Shown here: positions 26,559-35,365 of the stretch, one piece after another
How the letters are laid out: the number at the start of each line of letters is the position of its first letter
Numbering within the stretch: the stretch's first letter is position 1
Assembly: GCF_027497215.1 (NCBI RefSeq)
Contig: NZ_CP114904.1
Coordinates: 2,254,001-2,318,000 of the forward strand
DNA length: 64,000 nucleotides
Direction of reading: 5' to 3'
From: Micromonospora sp. WMMD812
Lineage (GTDB): Bacteria; Actinomycetota; Actinomycetes; Mycobacteriales; Micromonosporaceae
Program-made: the position numbers and the translations under genes
Notes under the pieces: generated by a model
Databases searched by the model: none
What the model was told of the DNA's origin: nothing
The model's input: only the letters and a program-made list of their open reading frames with translations

Positions 26559-27032
26559 TCACCCGGCTCGAGACCCGCCCCGCTGACCCTCGGTCACCGC
26601 GCGGAGGACCGTCTTGAACGCCTGGTAGGTCTCCGCGCCGACGGCGTGCGCGTGCCGGGCCTCGATCGCCGCGACGACGGCGTCCGATCGCGCCATCTGG
26701 TCCAGACCCCGGGCGGTCGGCGCGACGAGCTTGGCCCGCCGGTCGGTCGGGTCGGGCCGCCGCTCCACGTATCCGAGCGCCTCCAGCTCGTCGACCAGCT
26801 TGCCGACCACCTGCTTGTGCTGGCCGGACTGTCGGGCGATCTCCGTCGCGCGGCTGCCCTCGGCATCGAGGTACGCGAGCACGATGCCGTGACGTGGCCG
26901 CAGGTCGGGGTGCCCCTGCGCGGCGAGAGTGGCGAACAGCTCGTCCTGGAACGCGAACAGCAGCTGCCCGACGAGGACACCGAGATCCGGATCACGTCGC
27001 TTCCGTTCGCTTCGCCGCTCTGATTTAGTCAC
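26559..27032 (-). CDS. MarR-family transcriptional regulator
   Basis: 157 residues from GTG 27032. Winged helix at about 35-105: LRPRHGIVLAYLDAEGSRATEIARQSGQHKQVVGKLVDELEALGYVERRPDPTDRRAKLV, the last part being the typical MarR wing (DPTDRRA). No Cys is present, so it is not an OhrR-type thiol sensor. Divergent from a monooxygenase/quinone-reductase operon, with an inverted repeat and a shared -10 between them (27025-27061); autorepression and control of the operon are likely. Confidence 0.88.
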   Translation of the reverse strand: MTKSERRSERKRRDPDLGVLVGQLLFAFQDELFATLAAQGHPDLRPRHGIVLAYLDAEGSRATEIARQSGQHKQVVGKLVDELEALGYVERRPDPTDRRAKLVAPTARGLDQMARSDAVVAAIEARHAHAVGAETYQAFKTVLRAVTEGQRGGSRAG

Positions 27033-27061
27033 CGTCGGATACTATCAGCACAGGTGACTAA
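27025..27061. promoter_or_regulatory. MarR operator and symmetric bidirectional promoter
   Basis: TTAGTCACC (27025-27033) and GGTGACTAA (27053-27061) are perfect 9-bp arms with 19 bp between. At the centre is the palindrome GATACTATC (27038-27046). Read on the plus strand it gives the -10 TACTAT (27040-27045); on the minus strand the same six base pairs read TAGTAT, exactly 6 nt before GTG 27032. One element therefore can serve both directions. Confidence 0.7.
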
Positions 27062-27073
27062 TGGGGGTGTGCG

Positions 27074-27370
27074 ATGACGACGGTGGAACTGACGCGATTC
27101 CGCGTTCGGCCGGAGCAGGCCGACGCGTTGCTGGCGGCGCGACCGGCGATGCTGACCGAATTCCGCGCCGACCGGGCCGGCTTCCTCGACGCCGAACTCG
27201 TCCGGTTGCCGGACGACGAGTGGTTGGACATCGTGCGCTGGCGGAGCGCCGAGGACTTCGCGGCCTCGCGCGCGAAGGGGGCGAACCTGCCGGGGATCGC
27301 CGCGTTCTTCGCCGCGATCGACAGCGTGGTCAGCGCCGAGCAGGGCACCCTGGCCGGCGGTGAGCACTGA
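27074..27370 (+). CDS. Small ABM-like (antibiotic biosynthesis monooxygenase fold) protein
   Basis: 98 residues from ATG 27074. It shows the dimeric alpha/beta barrel pattern: VELTRFRVRPEQADALLAAR, AGFLDAELVRLPDDEWLDIVRWRSAEDFAAS, and a final helix GIAAFFAAIDSVV. ABM-fold proteins include quinone-forming monooxygenases and heme-degrading enzymes; the active residues differ and cannot be assigned here. Its TGA shares the A of the next ATG (TGATG), so it works with the reductase that follows. Confidence 0.75.
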   Translation: MTTVELTRFRVRPEQADALLAARPAMLTEFRADRAGFLDAELVRLPDDEWLDIVRWRSAEDFAASRAKGANLPGIAAFFAAIDSVVSAEQGTLAGGEH

Positions 27371-28350
27371 TGCGGGCGGCCTTCTACGACCGGCAGGGCG
27401 ACGCGCACGACGTTCTGCAGGTCGGTGAGGTGCCGACGCCGGATCCGGGGCCCGGCGAGGTCCGCGTCCGGGTGGCGTTCTCCGGCGTGCACGTGGGCGA
27501 CCTCGGCAAGCGGAGAGGGTGGTGGGGCTCCACGATGGCGTACCCGCGCGTGATCCCGCACGGCGACGGCGCCGGCACGATCGACGCCGTCGGACCCGGG
27601 GTCGACCCGGCGCGCGTCGGGAGCCGGGTCTGGGTCTATCTCGCCCAGTCGTACCGGCCGTTCGGCACGGCGGCGGAGTACGTGATCGTCCCGGCGGCGC
27701 ACGCCGTGGACCTGCCCGACGGCGTGCCGCTGGAGCAGGGCGCCCTGCTCGGGATCCCGGGCATCACCGCCCACCGGGCGGTCTTCGCCGACGGGCCGGT
27801 GACGGCGCGGACGGTCCTGGTGACCGGGGCGCTCGGGGCCGTCGGCCGGGCCGCCCTCGCCGTCGCCCGCCGCGGCGGGGCGACGGTGATCGCCACCGTC
27901 CGGCACCCCGACCAGCGGACCCCGGCCCTGGCGGCCGGCGCCCACCACGTCGTCGTCGCGACCGGAACCGCGGCGGACGTGGAACAGATCCGCGCCCTCG
28001 CGCCCGACGGCGTGGACCGAGTCGCCGAGGTCGCGTTCGACACCAACATCGCGACCGACCTGGAGATCCTGCGCATCGGCGGCACCGTCGCCACATACGC
28101 GACCGGCGACGCCGAGCCGCGGATCCCGTACTGGCCGCTCGGTTTCAAGAACATCACTGTGCGGTTCCTCAGCAACGACGACTTCCCCGAGGACGCCAAC
28201 CAGGCCGCGGCCACCGCGCTGACCGAGGCGCTCGAGGCGGGCGACCTCCGCTACCCGATCGTGGGCCGGTACCCGCTCGACCGCATCGCCGACGCCCACG
28301 ACGCCGCGGAGCGGTCCGGCTCCCACGGCCGCGTCGTCGTCGAACTCTAG
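27370..28350 (+). CDS. Zinc-independent quinone oxidoreductase / MDR-family NADPH dehydrogenase
   Basis: 326 residues from ATG 27370. GroES-like N-terminal domain (GEVPTPDPGPGEVRVRVAFSGVHVGDL) and a Rossmann domain with VLVTGALGAVGRAALAVARR. I see no Cys in the protein, so the structural zinc site of classical ADHs is absent, as in QOR/zeta-crystallin enzymes. It probably reduces quinones or enones with NADPH. With the ABM protein and the MarR regulator it forms a small module that looks like a response to phenolic or quinone stress; this is inferred from context. Confidence 0.87.
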   Translation: MRAAFYDRQGDAHDVLQVGEVPTPDPGPGEVRVRVAFSGVHVGDLGKRRGWWGSTMAYPRVIPHGDGAGTIDAVGPGVDPARVGSRVWVYLAQSYRPFGTAAEYVIVPAAHAVDLPDGVPLEQGALLGIPGITAHRAVFADGPVTARTVLVTGALGAVGRAALAVARRGGATVIATVRHPDQRTPALAAGAHHVVVATGTAADVEQIRALAPDGVDRVAEVAFDTNIATDLEILRIGGTVATYATGDAEPRIPYWPLGFKNITVRFLSNDDFPEDANQAAATALTEALEAGDLRYPIVGRYPLDRIADAHDAAERSGSHGRVVVEL

Positions 28351-28359
28351 GCGCCCCTC

Positions 28360-28438
28360 CCCCGCGATCTTGCACTTTCGGCCCCTCGCTCGCGGCTTAC
28401 GCGGCTTTCGCCCGGGCACAAAGTGCAAGATCGCGGGG
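28360..28438. repeat. 19-bp perfect inverted repeat (terminator or REP-like element)
   Basis: CCCCGCGATCTTGCACTTT (28360-28378) pairs exactly with 28420-28438 across a 41-nt loop. It fills the gap between the convergent MDR gene and hisS. The arms, rich in a non-GC core (GATCTTGCACTTT), look unlike a simple GC terminator and more like a dispersed repeat. Confidence 0.65.
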
Positions 28439-28452
28439 AGATCGGGGTGCGG

Positions 28453-29781
28453 TCAGCTCACCAGGGGCTTCAGGTCCGTGGCGGGTGGGGTCCAGATTTC
28501 CGGGGCGGCCTGGACCTGGTCGCCGGAGCGGATGTCCTTCACCTCGTCGGCGGCGCCGTCCGTGCCGGGGAACCAGACGTACGGGATGCCGCGCCGCTCG
28601 GCGTAGCGGATCTGCCGGCCGAACTTCGCGGCGCTCGGCGACACCTCCGTCGGCACACCACGGCGGCGCAGCGCGTCGGCCACCCGGTTGCTGGCGGGAC
28701 GCTGCTCCTCGCTGGTCACCGCCACCAGGACGCACGTCGGCACGTCCCGGGAGACGGACAACCCGCCGGTGCCGAAGAGCAGGCCGAGCAGCCGGGTGAC
28801 TCCGATCGAGATGCCCACCCCGGGGAACCGCACGTTCCCCGAGCTGGCCAGGTTGTCGTATCGGCCGCCGGAGCAGATCGAGCCGTACCGCTCGTAGCCG
28901 CGCAGCTGGGTCTCGTAGACCGTGCCGGTGTAGTAGTCCAGGCCACGGGCGATCCGCAGGTCGGCCACGCAGAGCCCCGGCGAGTGCTCAGCGGCGGTCT
29001 CCACCACCCGGACCAGCTCGTCGATCCCCTCCTCGAGCAGCGGGTCGCTCACCCCGAGGGCTCGTACGGCGTCGGCGAACGACGCGTCCGGCGCGGAGAT
29101 CTCGGCCAGCGCCAGGCACGCCTTGGCCTGCGCCTCGCTCGCCCCGGCGGTCTGCGCCAGCAGCTCCGCCACCTTCGCCGGGCCGATCTTGTCGAGCTTG
29201 TCCACGGCGCGCAGCGCCGCCTCCGGGTCGGTCAGCCCGATGCCGCGGTAGAAGCCCTCGCAGATCTTGCGGTTGTTGACCTGGATCAACACCGGTGGGA
29301 TCGGCAGCGACCGCAGCGCGTCCCCGATCACCAGCGGCATCTCCGCCTCGTGGTGCGGGGCGAGGGTGTCCCGGTCGACGATGTCGATGTCGGCCTGGAC
29401 GAACTCGCGGTAGCGCCCCTCCTGCGGTCGCTCCCCCCGCCACACCTTCTGGATCTGGTAGCGGCGGAACGGGAACTGCAGCTTGCCGGCGTTCTCCAGC
29501 ACGTATCGGGCGAACGGCACGGTCAGGTCGAAGTGCAGGCCGAGCGAGTCGTCGCCGGCGGGGCCGGTCTCGTCGGCCTGCAGCCGCCGGATCACGTAGA
29601 CCTCCTTGGAGGTCTCCCCCTTGCGCAGCAGCTGGTCCAGCGGCTCGACGGCCCGGGTCTCCAGCGGGGCGAAGCCGTACAGCTCGAAGGTGCTCCGGAT
29701 CCGGTCCAGCACGTACTGCTCGATCATCCGCTGCGGCGGCGTCCACTCCGGGAAACCGGAGATGGGCGTGGGCTTGCTCAT
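28453..29781 (-). CDS. hisS: Histidyl-tRNA synthetase
   Basis: 442 residues from ATG 29781, AAGGAG upstream. Class II: motif 1 region near 30-60, motif 2 RYQIQKVWRGERPQEGRYREF, the His-specific loops LRIARGLDYYTGTVYE and YGSICSGGRYDNL, motif 3 GVGISIGVTRL, and a C-terminal anticodon-binding domain (VPTCVLVAVTSEEQ). It forms His-tRNA. The order hisS after an MBL hydrolase gene and close to rel is conserved in actinobacteria. Confidence 0.96.
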   Translation of the reverse strand: MSKPTPISGFPEWTPPQRMIEQYVLDRIRSTFELYGFAPLETRAVEPLDQLLRKGETSKEVYVIRRLQADETGPAGDDSLGLHFDLTVPFARYVLENAGKLQFPFRRYQIQKVWRGERPQEGRYREFVQADIDIVDRDTLAPHHEAEMPLVIGDALRSLPIPPVLIQVNNRKICEGFYRGIGLTDPEAALRAVDKLDKIGPAKVAELLAQTAGASEAQAKACLALAEISAPDASFADAVRALGVSDPLLEEGIDELVRVVETAAEHSPGLCVADLRIARGLDYYTGTVYETQLRGYERYGSICSGGRYDNLASSGNVRFPGVGISIGVTRLLGLLFGTGGLSVSRDVPTCVLVAVTSEEQRPASNRVADALRRRGVPTEVSPSAAKFGRQIRYAERRGIPYVWFPGTDGAADEVKDIRSGDQVQAAPEIWTPPATDLKPLVS

Positions 29782-29846
29782 CACGTACTCCTTGACTCCC
29801 GCGCGGGGCGCGGTCAGCTCGGGGCCCGCGCGCGGCGCGGGCGGGG

Positions 29847-30566
29847 TCACCAGCCTCGGGTGGGTGCGGCCGGGCGCGCGTCGCCGGACTCCGCCACCTC
29901 GACGAGGTACGGGTTGGTCGCGCGCTCGCGGCCGATCGTGGTCGTGGGGCCGTGGCCGGGCAGGACGACGGTGTCGTCGGCCAGCGGGAGGATCTTGTCC
30001 CGCAGGCTGGCCAGCATGGCGGGCATGCTGCCGCCCGGCAGGTCGATGCGGCCGATCGAGCCCGCGAACAGCACGTCGCCGGAGAGGCAGATCTCGTCGG
30101 CCTCCCAGGGCGAGCCGGCGCCGGGCATCCGGAACAGCACCGACCCGCCGGTATGGCCCGGCGCGTGGTCGACGGTGATCTCCAACCCGGCCAGCGCGAG
30201 AGCGGCGCCGTCGGTCAACTCGGCGACGTCCTCCGGCTCGCTGTAGGGCAGCCGCCCACCGAAGAGCGCCCTGAGGTCGGCGGACAGCCCCTTGGCCGGG
30301 TCCGCCAGCAGCTCCCGGTCACCGGGGTGCACGTACGCGGTGATCCCCCGGGCGCCGCAGACCGGCGCCACCGAGAAGGTGTGGTCGAGGTGGCCGTGGG
30401 TGAGCAGGACGGCGGCCGGGTGCAGGCGGTGCTCGGCGAGCAGGGCGTCGAGCCGGTCGAGCACACCGATCCCCGGGTCGACGACCACGCACTGCTCCCC
30501 CGGCGCCGTGGCGACCACGTAGCAGTTGGTGCCGAAGGCGTCGGCGGGAAAGCCGGCCACGAGCAC
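29847..30566 (-). CDS. MBL-fold metallo-hydrolase (glyoxalase II-like)
   Basis: 239 residues from GTG 30566, GGGGAG upstream. Motifs: VLLTHGHLDH (HxHxDH metal site), DHAPGHTGGSVLF (third His), CLSGDVLFAGSIGRIDLPGG (bridging Asp) and LPGHGPTTTIGRER (last His). This is the hydroxyacylglutathione-hydrolase-like branch, which in actinomycetes would act on a mycothiol or other thioester. It lies 65 nt upstream of hisS on the same strand, so they probably form one operon. A TAGGCT box at 30607-30612 is a candidate -10 on the minus strand. Confidence 0.9.
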   Translation of the reverse strand: MLVAGFPADAFGTNCYVVATAPGEQCVVVDPGIGVLDRLDALLAEHRLHPAAVLLTHGHLDHTFSVAPVCGARGITAYVHPGDRELLADPAKGLSADLRALFGGRLPYSEPEDVAELTDGAALALAGLEITVDHAPGHTGGSVLFRMPGAGSPWEADEICLSGDVLFAGSIGRIDLPGGSMPAMLASLRDKILPLADDTVVLPGHGPTTTIGRERATNPYLVEVAESGDARPAAPTRGW

Positions 30567-30826
30567 GTCCGCTCCCCTTCCGTCGAGCCGCGGTGTTCCT
30601 GTCAGCAGCCTAACCGGCGGCACGACCGTATTCGGCGGACCCACCAGTCCCGCCGTCCCCGCCCGGCACAGTGATGCGCTCCGATAGGCCCAGCCCCGAC
30701 CTCGTACACCACATTCCCAGCCGGTGGCCGTACACTCTGGCGGGCGTGTGGCGTGGCGCACTGGCCCGCACGGGCGACGGCGCCCGGGACGCCGGTGACG
30801 ACCAGGGTGAAGGAAGGGGAGCACGG

Positions 30827-31714
30827 GTGGCTTCCAGCAGGGACCGGCAGCGCAAACTGGCGCGGGCCAAGCTCGACCGGCAGATGGCCCGCAGGGCCGG
30901 GCGGGTCCGGCGCCGGCGGCAGATCCAGGCCGGTGTCGGCGCCGCTCTGGTGCTCGCGCTGATCGTGGTCGGCTCGGCGTGGGCGCTCGGCGCCTTCGAC
31001 TCCGACCCGAAGGAGAACACCGCGGCGGACGAGGTCTGCCTCTGGACCCCGCAGGACGCCACCGCGAACACCAACCTCAAGGACGTGGGCACCCCGGCCA
31101 CCACCGGCCTGCCCACCGACGGCACCCGAGCGATGACGGTGACCACCAACCAGGGCGCGCCGATCACCGCCGAACTCGACCTGGCCTCGGCCCCGTGTGC
31201 CGGCGCGAGCATCGCCCACCTGGCGAGCCGGTCGTTCTACGACAACACCAAGTGCCACGAGATCACCGCCGAGGGCGCGCTGCGCTGCGGTGACCCCAGC
31301 GGCACCGGCCTGGGCGGCCCGACCTACTCGTTCTACGACGAGAACGTGCCCAGCGCGCCCGAGGCGAGCCCGTCCGCCAGCCCCGCCCCCGGTCAGCCAC
31401 CGGCGTACCCGAAGGGCACGGTGGCGATGATCGCCAACCCGCCGGGCGCGAACGGCAGCCAGTTCCTGCTCTTCTTCAAGGACTTCAACCCGGACAAGGC
31501 GGTCTACCCGGTCATCGGAAAGGTCACCGGCGGCTTGGACGTCCTGGAGAAGATCGGTGCCCTGCCGACCGTGGACAATGGGACCGGGGCGCAGGTCAAG
31601 CCCAAGAACGACGTGGTGATCCAGAGCCTCACCGTCGGTGAGCCGGCCACCGGCGCGTCGGCACCGGCGCCCACCGGCTCCGGCGCCCCGGCGGCCAGCA
31701 CCAGCGCCGGCTGA
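30827..31714 (+). CDS. Membrane-anchored cyclophilin-like protein with degenerate active site
   Basis: 295 residues. GTG 30827 is chosen because AGGAAGGGGAG precedes it. Basic N-terminus (RQRKLARAKLDRQMARRAGRVRRRR), one membrane helix at about 38-58 (AGVGAALVLALIVVGSAWAL), then an exported cyclophilin domain. The site that reads FHR...Q.GD in active enzymes is KCHEITAEGALRCGD: Arg is Glu and Gln is Arg; GSQFFI has become GSQFLLFF. Four Cys (EVCLW, APCAGA, TKCHE, LRCGD) match those of its neighbour. It is probably a binding protein rather than an isomerase. An Ala/Pro/Ser tail ends the chain. Confidence 0.85.
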   Translation: MASSRDRQRKLARAKLDRQMARRAGRVRRRRQIQAGVGAALVLALIVVGSAWALGAFDSDPKENTAADEVCLWTPQDATANTNLKDVGTPATTGLPTDGTRAMTVTTNQGAPITAELDLASAPCAGASIAHLASRSFYDNTKCHEITAEGALRCGDPSGTGLGGPTYSFYDENVPSAPEASPSASPAPGQPPAYPKGTVAMIANPPGANGSQFLLFFKDFNPDKAVYPVIGKVTGGLDVLEKIGALPTVDNGTGAQVKPKNDVVIQSLTVGEPATGASAPAPTGSGAPAASTSAG

Positions 31715-31773
31715 CCGGGCGACCCACCCCACCCGCAGCGGCACCCAGACAGACAGTCCAGGAGGATCCAGGC

Positions 31774-32613
31774 GTGACGTCCACCAGAGAGCGGCAGCGC
31801 GCGGCGGCACGCGCCCGGCTCGAGAAGGAGATGGCCGAGCGCGCGGCCCGCGCCCGCAAGCGCCGGCAGACCCAGGCGATCGCCGGGGCGACCCTCGCCC
31901 TGCTGCTCGTGGTGGCCGGCACCGTCTGGCTGGCCACCAGCCTGGGTGGCGACGACGACAAGACCGGCACCGACACGGCGGCGAGCGGGCAGGCCCAGTG
32001 CGCCTACACCGAGATCCCGTCCGACCAGCGGACCAAGGAGACCAAGGACGTCGGGCTGCCGGCCACCCAGCAGTCGACCACCGGCGTCCAGACCATGACG
32101 ATCGACACCAACCTGGGGCCGATCACCGCCAAGGTCGACCGGTCCCTGGCGCCCTGCACCGCGGGCGCCTTCACCCACCTGGCCGAGAAGAACTTCTTCG
32201 ACAACAGCAAGTGCCACCGTCTGGTGACCGAGGGCATCAAGGTGCTCCAGTGCGGTGACCCGAGCGCGACCGGCAAGGGCTGGCGGGAGACCGACGGCAC
32301 CGGCGGCCCGAGCTTCCGGATGGCCGAGGAGAACCTGCCGACCGACAAGCGGCCGCCGTACCCGGCGGGGGTCATCGCGATGGCCAACTCCGGCCAGCCG
32401 GGCAGCACGGGCAGCCAGTTCTTCATCGTCTACGGCGACTCGCCGCTGGACCCGAACTACACGGTGCTCGGCACGATCACCGGTGGCATGGACATCGTCA
32501 ACGACGTGGCCAAGGCCGGCGACGACAAGGCCTTCGCGCAGCAGGCCGGTGGCGGTCACCCGAAGAAGGAGATCACCATCACCAAGCTGGCGATGAGCGC
32601 GCCGCAGGGCTGA
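31774..32613 (+). CDS. Membrane-anchored peptidyl-prolyl cis-trans isomerase (cyclophilin)
   Basis: 279 residues from GTG 31774, AGGAGG upstream. Basic start (RQRAAARARLEKEMAERAARARKRR), one membrane helix at about 36-55, then a cyclophilin domain on the outside. Active-site residues are kept: CHRLVTEG (Arg), VLQCGDPS (Gln), GVIAMANSG, GSQFFIVYGDS. Four Cys (AQCAY, APCTAG, SKCHR, LQCGD) could form two disulfides. The gene follows a degenerate paralogue by 59 bp; the pair most likely arose by tandem duplication and shares a transcript. Confidence 0.92.
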   Translation: MTSTRERQRAAARARLEKEMAERAARARKRRQTQAIAGATLALLLVVAGTVWLATSLGGDDDKTGTDTAASGQAQCAYTEIPSDQRTKETKDVGLPATQQSTTGVQTMTIDTNLGPITAKVDRSLAPCTAGAFTHLAEKNFFDNSKCHRLVTEGIKVLQCGDPSATGKGWRETDGTGGPSFRMAEENLPTDKRPPYPAGVIAMANSGQPGSTGSQFFIVYGDSPLDPNYTVLGTITGGMDIVNDVAKAGDDKAFAQQAGGGHPKKEITITKLAMSAPQG

Positions 32614-32631
32614 GCCCGACGCGTACGACGA

Positions 32632-32662
32632 AGCGCCCGCCGGTCACGGACCGGCGGGCGCT
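32632..32662. terminator. Bidirectional terminator hairpin
   Basis: AGCGCCCGCCGGT (32632-32644) pairs perfectly with ACCGGCGGGCGCT (32650-32662), 5-nt loop, between the convergent cyclophilin and rel genes. Confidence 0.78.
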
Positions 32663-32694
32663 GTCGTGTGTGCGGAGGGGCGATCGGGGCGGCG

Positions 32695-35196
32695 TCAGGC
32701 CCCGGAGGTGACCCGGTAGGCGTCGAAGACGCCGTCCACCTTGCGGACCGCGGCCAGCAGGTGGCCGAGGTGCTTCGGGTCGGCCATCTCGAAGCTGAAC
32801 CGGCTCACCGCCACCCGGTCGCGGGTGGTGGTGACCGTGGCGGACAGGATGTTGACCCGCTCCTCGGAGAGCACCCGGGTGACGTCGGCGAGCAGCTTGT
32901 GCCGGTCGAGCGCCTCCACCTGGATGGCGACCAGGAACGTCGAGGCGGAGGTGAGCTTCCAGCTCACCTCGACCACCCGCTCGCCCTGGGCCTTCAGGTC
33001 CTCGGCGTTGGCGCAGTCGTCCCGGTGCACGCTCACCCCGCCGGAGCGGGTGACGAACCCGAAGACCGCGTCCGGCGGCACCGGCGTGCAGCACCGCGCC
33101 AGCTTGATCCAGACGTCGCTGACGCCGCGGACCACCACACCCGGGTCGTGACTGCTCGCCCGGCTGCGTGGCGGCCGCGTGGCGACGGCGGTCTCGGCGA
33201 TGTCCTCCGCCGCGCCCTCCTCGCCGCCGTACGTGGCCATCAGCTTCTGCACGACCGACTGGGCGCTGACCTGGCTGTCGCCGACCGCCGCGTACAGCGA
33301 CGCCACGTCGGCCAGGTGCAGGTCCCGGGAGACCGCCATCAGCGCATCCGAGGTGAGCATCCGCTGAAGCGGCATGCCCTGCTTGCGCATCGCCTTGACG
33401 ATCGCGTCCTTGCCGGCCTCGATCGCCTCCTCGCGCCGCTCCTTGTTGAAGTACTGGCGGATCTTCGTCCGGGCGCGGGGGCTCTTGACGAAGCCGAGCC
33501 AGTCCTGCGTGGGGCCGGCGGTGTCGGACTTCGAGGTGAAGATCTCGATCACGTCGCCGTTGGAGAGCGTCGACTCCAACGGCACCAGCTTGCCGTTGAC
33601 CCGGGCGCCGATGCACTTGTGCCCGACCTCGGTGTGCACCGCGTACGCGAAGTCCACCGGCGTCGACCCGGTCGGCAGCGGGATGACGTCACCCTTCGGG
33701 GTGAAGACGTACACCTCCTGGCTCGACAGGTCGAACCGCAGCGCGTCGAGGAACTCGCTCGGGTCGGCCGCCTCCCGCTGCCAGTCCAGCAGCTGGCGCA
33801 GCCAGGTCATCTCGTCGATGTGCGCCGGCGGGCCGACGATCTGGGTGCCCTTGTGCTCCTTGTACTTCCAGTGCGCGGCGATGCCGAACTCGGCGGTGCG
33901 GTGCATCGCGTACGTGCGGATCTGCATCTCCACCGGCTTGCCGGTGGGCCCGATGACCGTCGTGTGCAGCGACTGGTACATGTTGAACTTGGGCATGGCG
34001 ATGTAGTCCTTGAACCGGCCCGGCACCGGCTGCCAGTTGGCGTGGATGACGCCCAACGCCGCGTAGCAGTCGCGCACCGTGTCGACCAGGATCCGCACAC
34101 CGACCAGGTCGTAGATGTCGTTGAAGTCGCGACCCCGCACGATCATCTTCTGGTAGATCGAGTAGAGGTGCTTCGGCCGCCCGGTGGTCTCCGCCTTGAT
34201 CTTGGCGGCCTTCAGGTCGGTCTGCACCTTCTGGGTCACCTGGCGCAGCAGCGCCTCGCGCTGCGGCTGGTGCTCGCCGATCAGGCGGTTGATCTCCTCG
34301 TACCGCTTCGGGAAGAGGGTGCCGAAGGCGAGGTCCTCCAGCTCCCACTTGATCGTGTTCATACCAAGGCGGTGGGCCAGCGGCGCCAGGATCTCCAGCG
34401 TCTCCTTCGCCTTCTGCTCCTGCTTGGGGCGGGGCAGGAAGGTGAGGGTGCGCATGTTGTGCAGCCGGTCGGCCAGCTTGATCACCAAGACGCGCGGGTC
34501 CTTCGCCATGGCCACGACCATCTTGCGGATGGTCTCGGCCTTGGCCGCGTCGCCCAGCTTGACCTTGTCGAGCTTGGTGACCCCGTCGACCAGGAGCGCG
34601 ACCTCGCCGCCGAAGTCGGCGCGCATCTGGTCGAGGGTGTACTCGGTGTCCTCGATCGTGTCGTGCAGCAGCGCCGCGACCAGCGTGGTGGTGTCCATCC
34701 CGAGGTTGGCCAGGATGGTCGCCACCGCCAGCGGGTGCGTGATGTACGGGTCGCCGGACTTGCGGTACTGACCGGAGTGCCAGCGGGCCGCGGTGTCGAA
34801 GGCGCGCTGGAGCAGCCGCGCGTCGGCCTTGGGGTGGTTCTCCCGGTGGGTCGAGATGAGCGGCTCGAGCACCTCGCTGACCTGGGAGGTCTGCCAGGGC
34901 GCGTTGAACCGGGCCAGCCGGGCCCGCACGCGGCGGCCGGTGGGCGCGTTGGAGAGGCCGAAACCCGCGCTCGGCGTCGGCTCGACCGACCCGTCGGGCC
35001 GGAACGGGACGACCACGCTGTCGGCGGGAGGAACGGACGCGGACCGGGCGGACTCGGCCGGGGCGGTCGCGGCAGCGCCGTTGCCAGAGCCCGTCACCCG
35101 GGCCGTCGCGTCGCCGTTCCGGTCGGTCACCGAGCCGTCCGCGTCGCCTGTCGGGTGCACCGTGCCCTCCATCGGAGGGACGACATCGTGGGACAC
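32695..35196 (-). CDS. rel: Bifunctional (p)ppGpp synthetase/hydrolase Rel (RelA/SpoT homologue)
   Basis: 833 residues. GTG 35196 is chosen because GAGGAGG ends 2-3 nt before it within the upstream GTG codon run. An unusually long, polar N-terminus of about 100 residues precedes the HD hydrolase domain ([28 protein letters not shown]), which is intact. The synthetase follows ([27 protein letters not shown], with an RxRD form of the RxKD switch). Then TGS ([28 protein letters not shown]), helical and zinc-finger-like regions with CCTPVPPD, and a C-terminal ACT domain. It makes and removes (p)ppGpp in the stringent response. Confidence 0.96.
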   Translation of the reverse strand: MSHDVVPPMEGTVHPTGDADGSVTDRNGDATARVTGSGNGAAATAPAESARSASVPPADSVVVPFRPDGSVEPTPSAGFGLSNAPTGRRVRARLARFNAPWQTSQVSEVLEPLISTHRENHPKADARLLQRAFDTAARWHSGQYRKSGDPYITHPLAVATILANLGMDTTTLVAALLHDTIEDTEYTLDQMRADFGGEVALLVDGVTKLDKVKLGDAAKAETIRKMVVAMAKDPRVLVIKLADRLHNMRTLTFLPRPKQEQKAKETLEILAPLAHRLGMNTIKWELEDLAFGTLFPKRYEEINRLIGEHQPQREALLRQVTQKVQTDLKAAKIKAETTGRPKHLYSIYQKMIVRGRDFNDIYDLVGVRILVDTVRDCYAALGVIHANWQPVPGRFKDYIAMPKFNMYQSLHTTVIGPTGKPVEMQIRTYAMHRTAEFGIAAHWKYKEHKGTQIVGPPAHIDEMTWLRQLLDWQREAADPSEFLDALRFDLSSQEVYVFTPKGDVIPLPTGSTPVDFAYAVHTEVGHKCIGARVNGKLVPLESTLSNGDVIEIFTSKSDTAGPTQDWLGFVKSPRARTKIRQYFNKERREEAIEAGKDAIVKAMRKQGMPLQRMLTSDALMAVSRDLHLADVASLYAAVGDSQVSAQSVVQKLMATYGGEEGAAEDIAETAVATRPPRSRASSHDPGVVVRGVSDVWIKLARCCTPVPPDAVFGFVTRSGGVSVHRDDCANAEDLKAQGERVVEVSWKLTSASTFLVAIQVEALDRHKLLADVTRVLSEERVNILSATVTTTRDRVAVSRFSFEMADPKHLGHLLAAVRKVDGVFDAYRVTSGA

Positions 35197-35365
35197 CGGC
35201 CTCCTCACCGCTCGCCGGAATCACGCCGACCGCGCCGGTCGGCCTGGTCTCGTGCCGCCGGACGGTCTACCGCCGGCGTCAGCAAAGGGCAATGCTACCC
35301 GCACGCACGGTGCCCCGCCGCTCCGCCGGACGGACCGCGCCGGGTCCGTCCGACGGTCGTCGGCG

